NCBI GenBank assembly: GCA_900542375.1
Contig: UQNI01000092.1
Location: 1-5,112, forward strand
Source of the DNA: an uncultured Oscillospiraceae bacterium
Lineage (GTDB): Bacteria > Bacillota > Clostridia > Oscillospirales > Acutalibacteraceae
Direction of reading: 5' to 3'
Length of the DNA stretch: 5,112 bases
In this document: positions 5,069 through 5,112 of the stretch, one piece after another
How positions within the stretch are numbered: position 1 is the first letter of the stretch
Layout: each line of letters starts with the position of its first letter
Made by a program: the position numbers and the translations under genes
The notes under the pieces: generated by a model
What the model was told of the DNA's origin: nothing
Seen by the model: the letters and a program-made list of their open reading frames with translations, nothing else
Database searches by the model: none

Positions 5069-5112
5069 ATCTGCTGGCTTTTTAATTTTATCTGCAGATA
5101 TATTCCCCTTAA

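Noticed and set aside
4219..5112. Possible complete agr-type quorum system
   Set aside because: Only the AgrC- and AgrA-like halves are present. I found no AgrB-like membrane protease or AgrD-like precursor on either strand of the window.

Overview
The window is AT-rich DNA in which every supported gene lies on the minus strand. Strong GGAGG-type ribosome binding sites, a lipobox lipoprotein, tight gene spacing and an AgrC/AgrA-type two-component pair point to a Bacillota (Firmicutes) host. A gut-type Clostridia or a streptococcus/enterococcus would fit, but the genus cannot be fixed from sequence alone.

Read in the direction of transcription, from high to low coordinates, there are two units. 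The first is a regulatory operon. A promoter with an extended -10 (5001-5030), preceded by a 23-bp palindrome, drives a LytTR response regulator (4219-4932) and a GHKL sensor kinase (2863-4155). It ends at a clear intrinsic terminator (2813-2846). The second is a lantibiotic self-protection operon: LanF-type ATPase (1830-2531), MutE/EpiE-type permease (1101-1826), MutG-type permease (363-1094) and a NisI/SpaI-like lipoprotein (from 370, running off the window at base 1). Spacings of 3, 6 and -8 bp indicate one transcript.

The 331-bp gap between the units holds the most unexplained structure. It has three copies of one 10-bp motif, two exactly 21 bp apart and the third 63 bp (3 x 21) further upstream. 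It also has a perfect 10-bp hairpin, a GC-rich tandem motif, and a candidate promoter whose -10 and spacer lie inside a perfect 10-bp inverted repeat. Two very small reading frames follow the predicted transcription start. The 21-bp spacing just upstream of a -35 is how LytTR regulators usually bind DNA, so the likely wiring is: kinase senses an extracellular peptide, LytTR regulator activates the immunity operon.

The LanFE1E2 complex expels a lanthipeptide from the membrane and the lipoprotein intercepts it outside. No lanthipeptide precursor, LanB/C/M modification enzyme, LanT or LanP is visible, so this is either an immunity-only cassette or the flank of a larger cluster. Control of lantibiotic immunity by an AgrCA-like pair, rather than a NisRK-like OmpR pair, is the main novelty.
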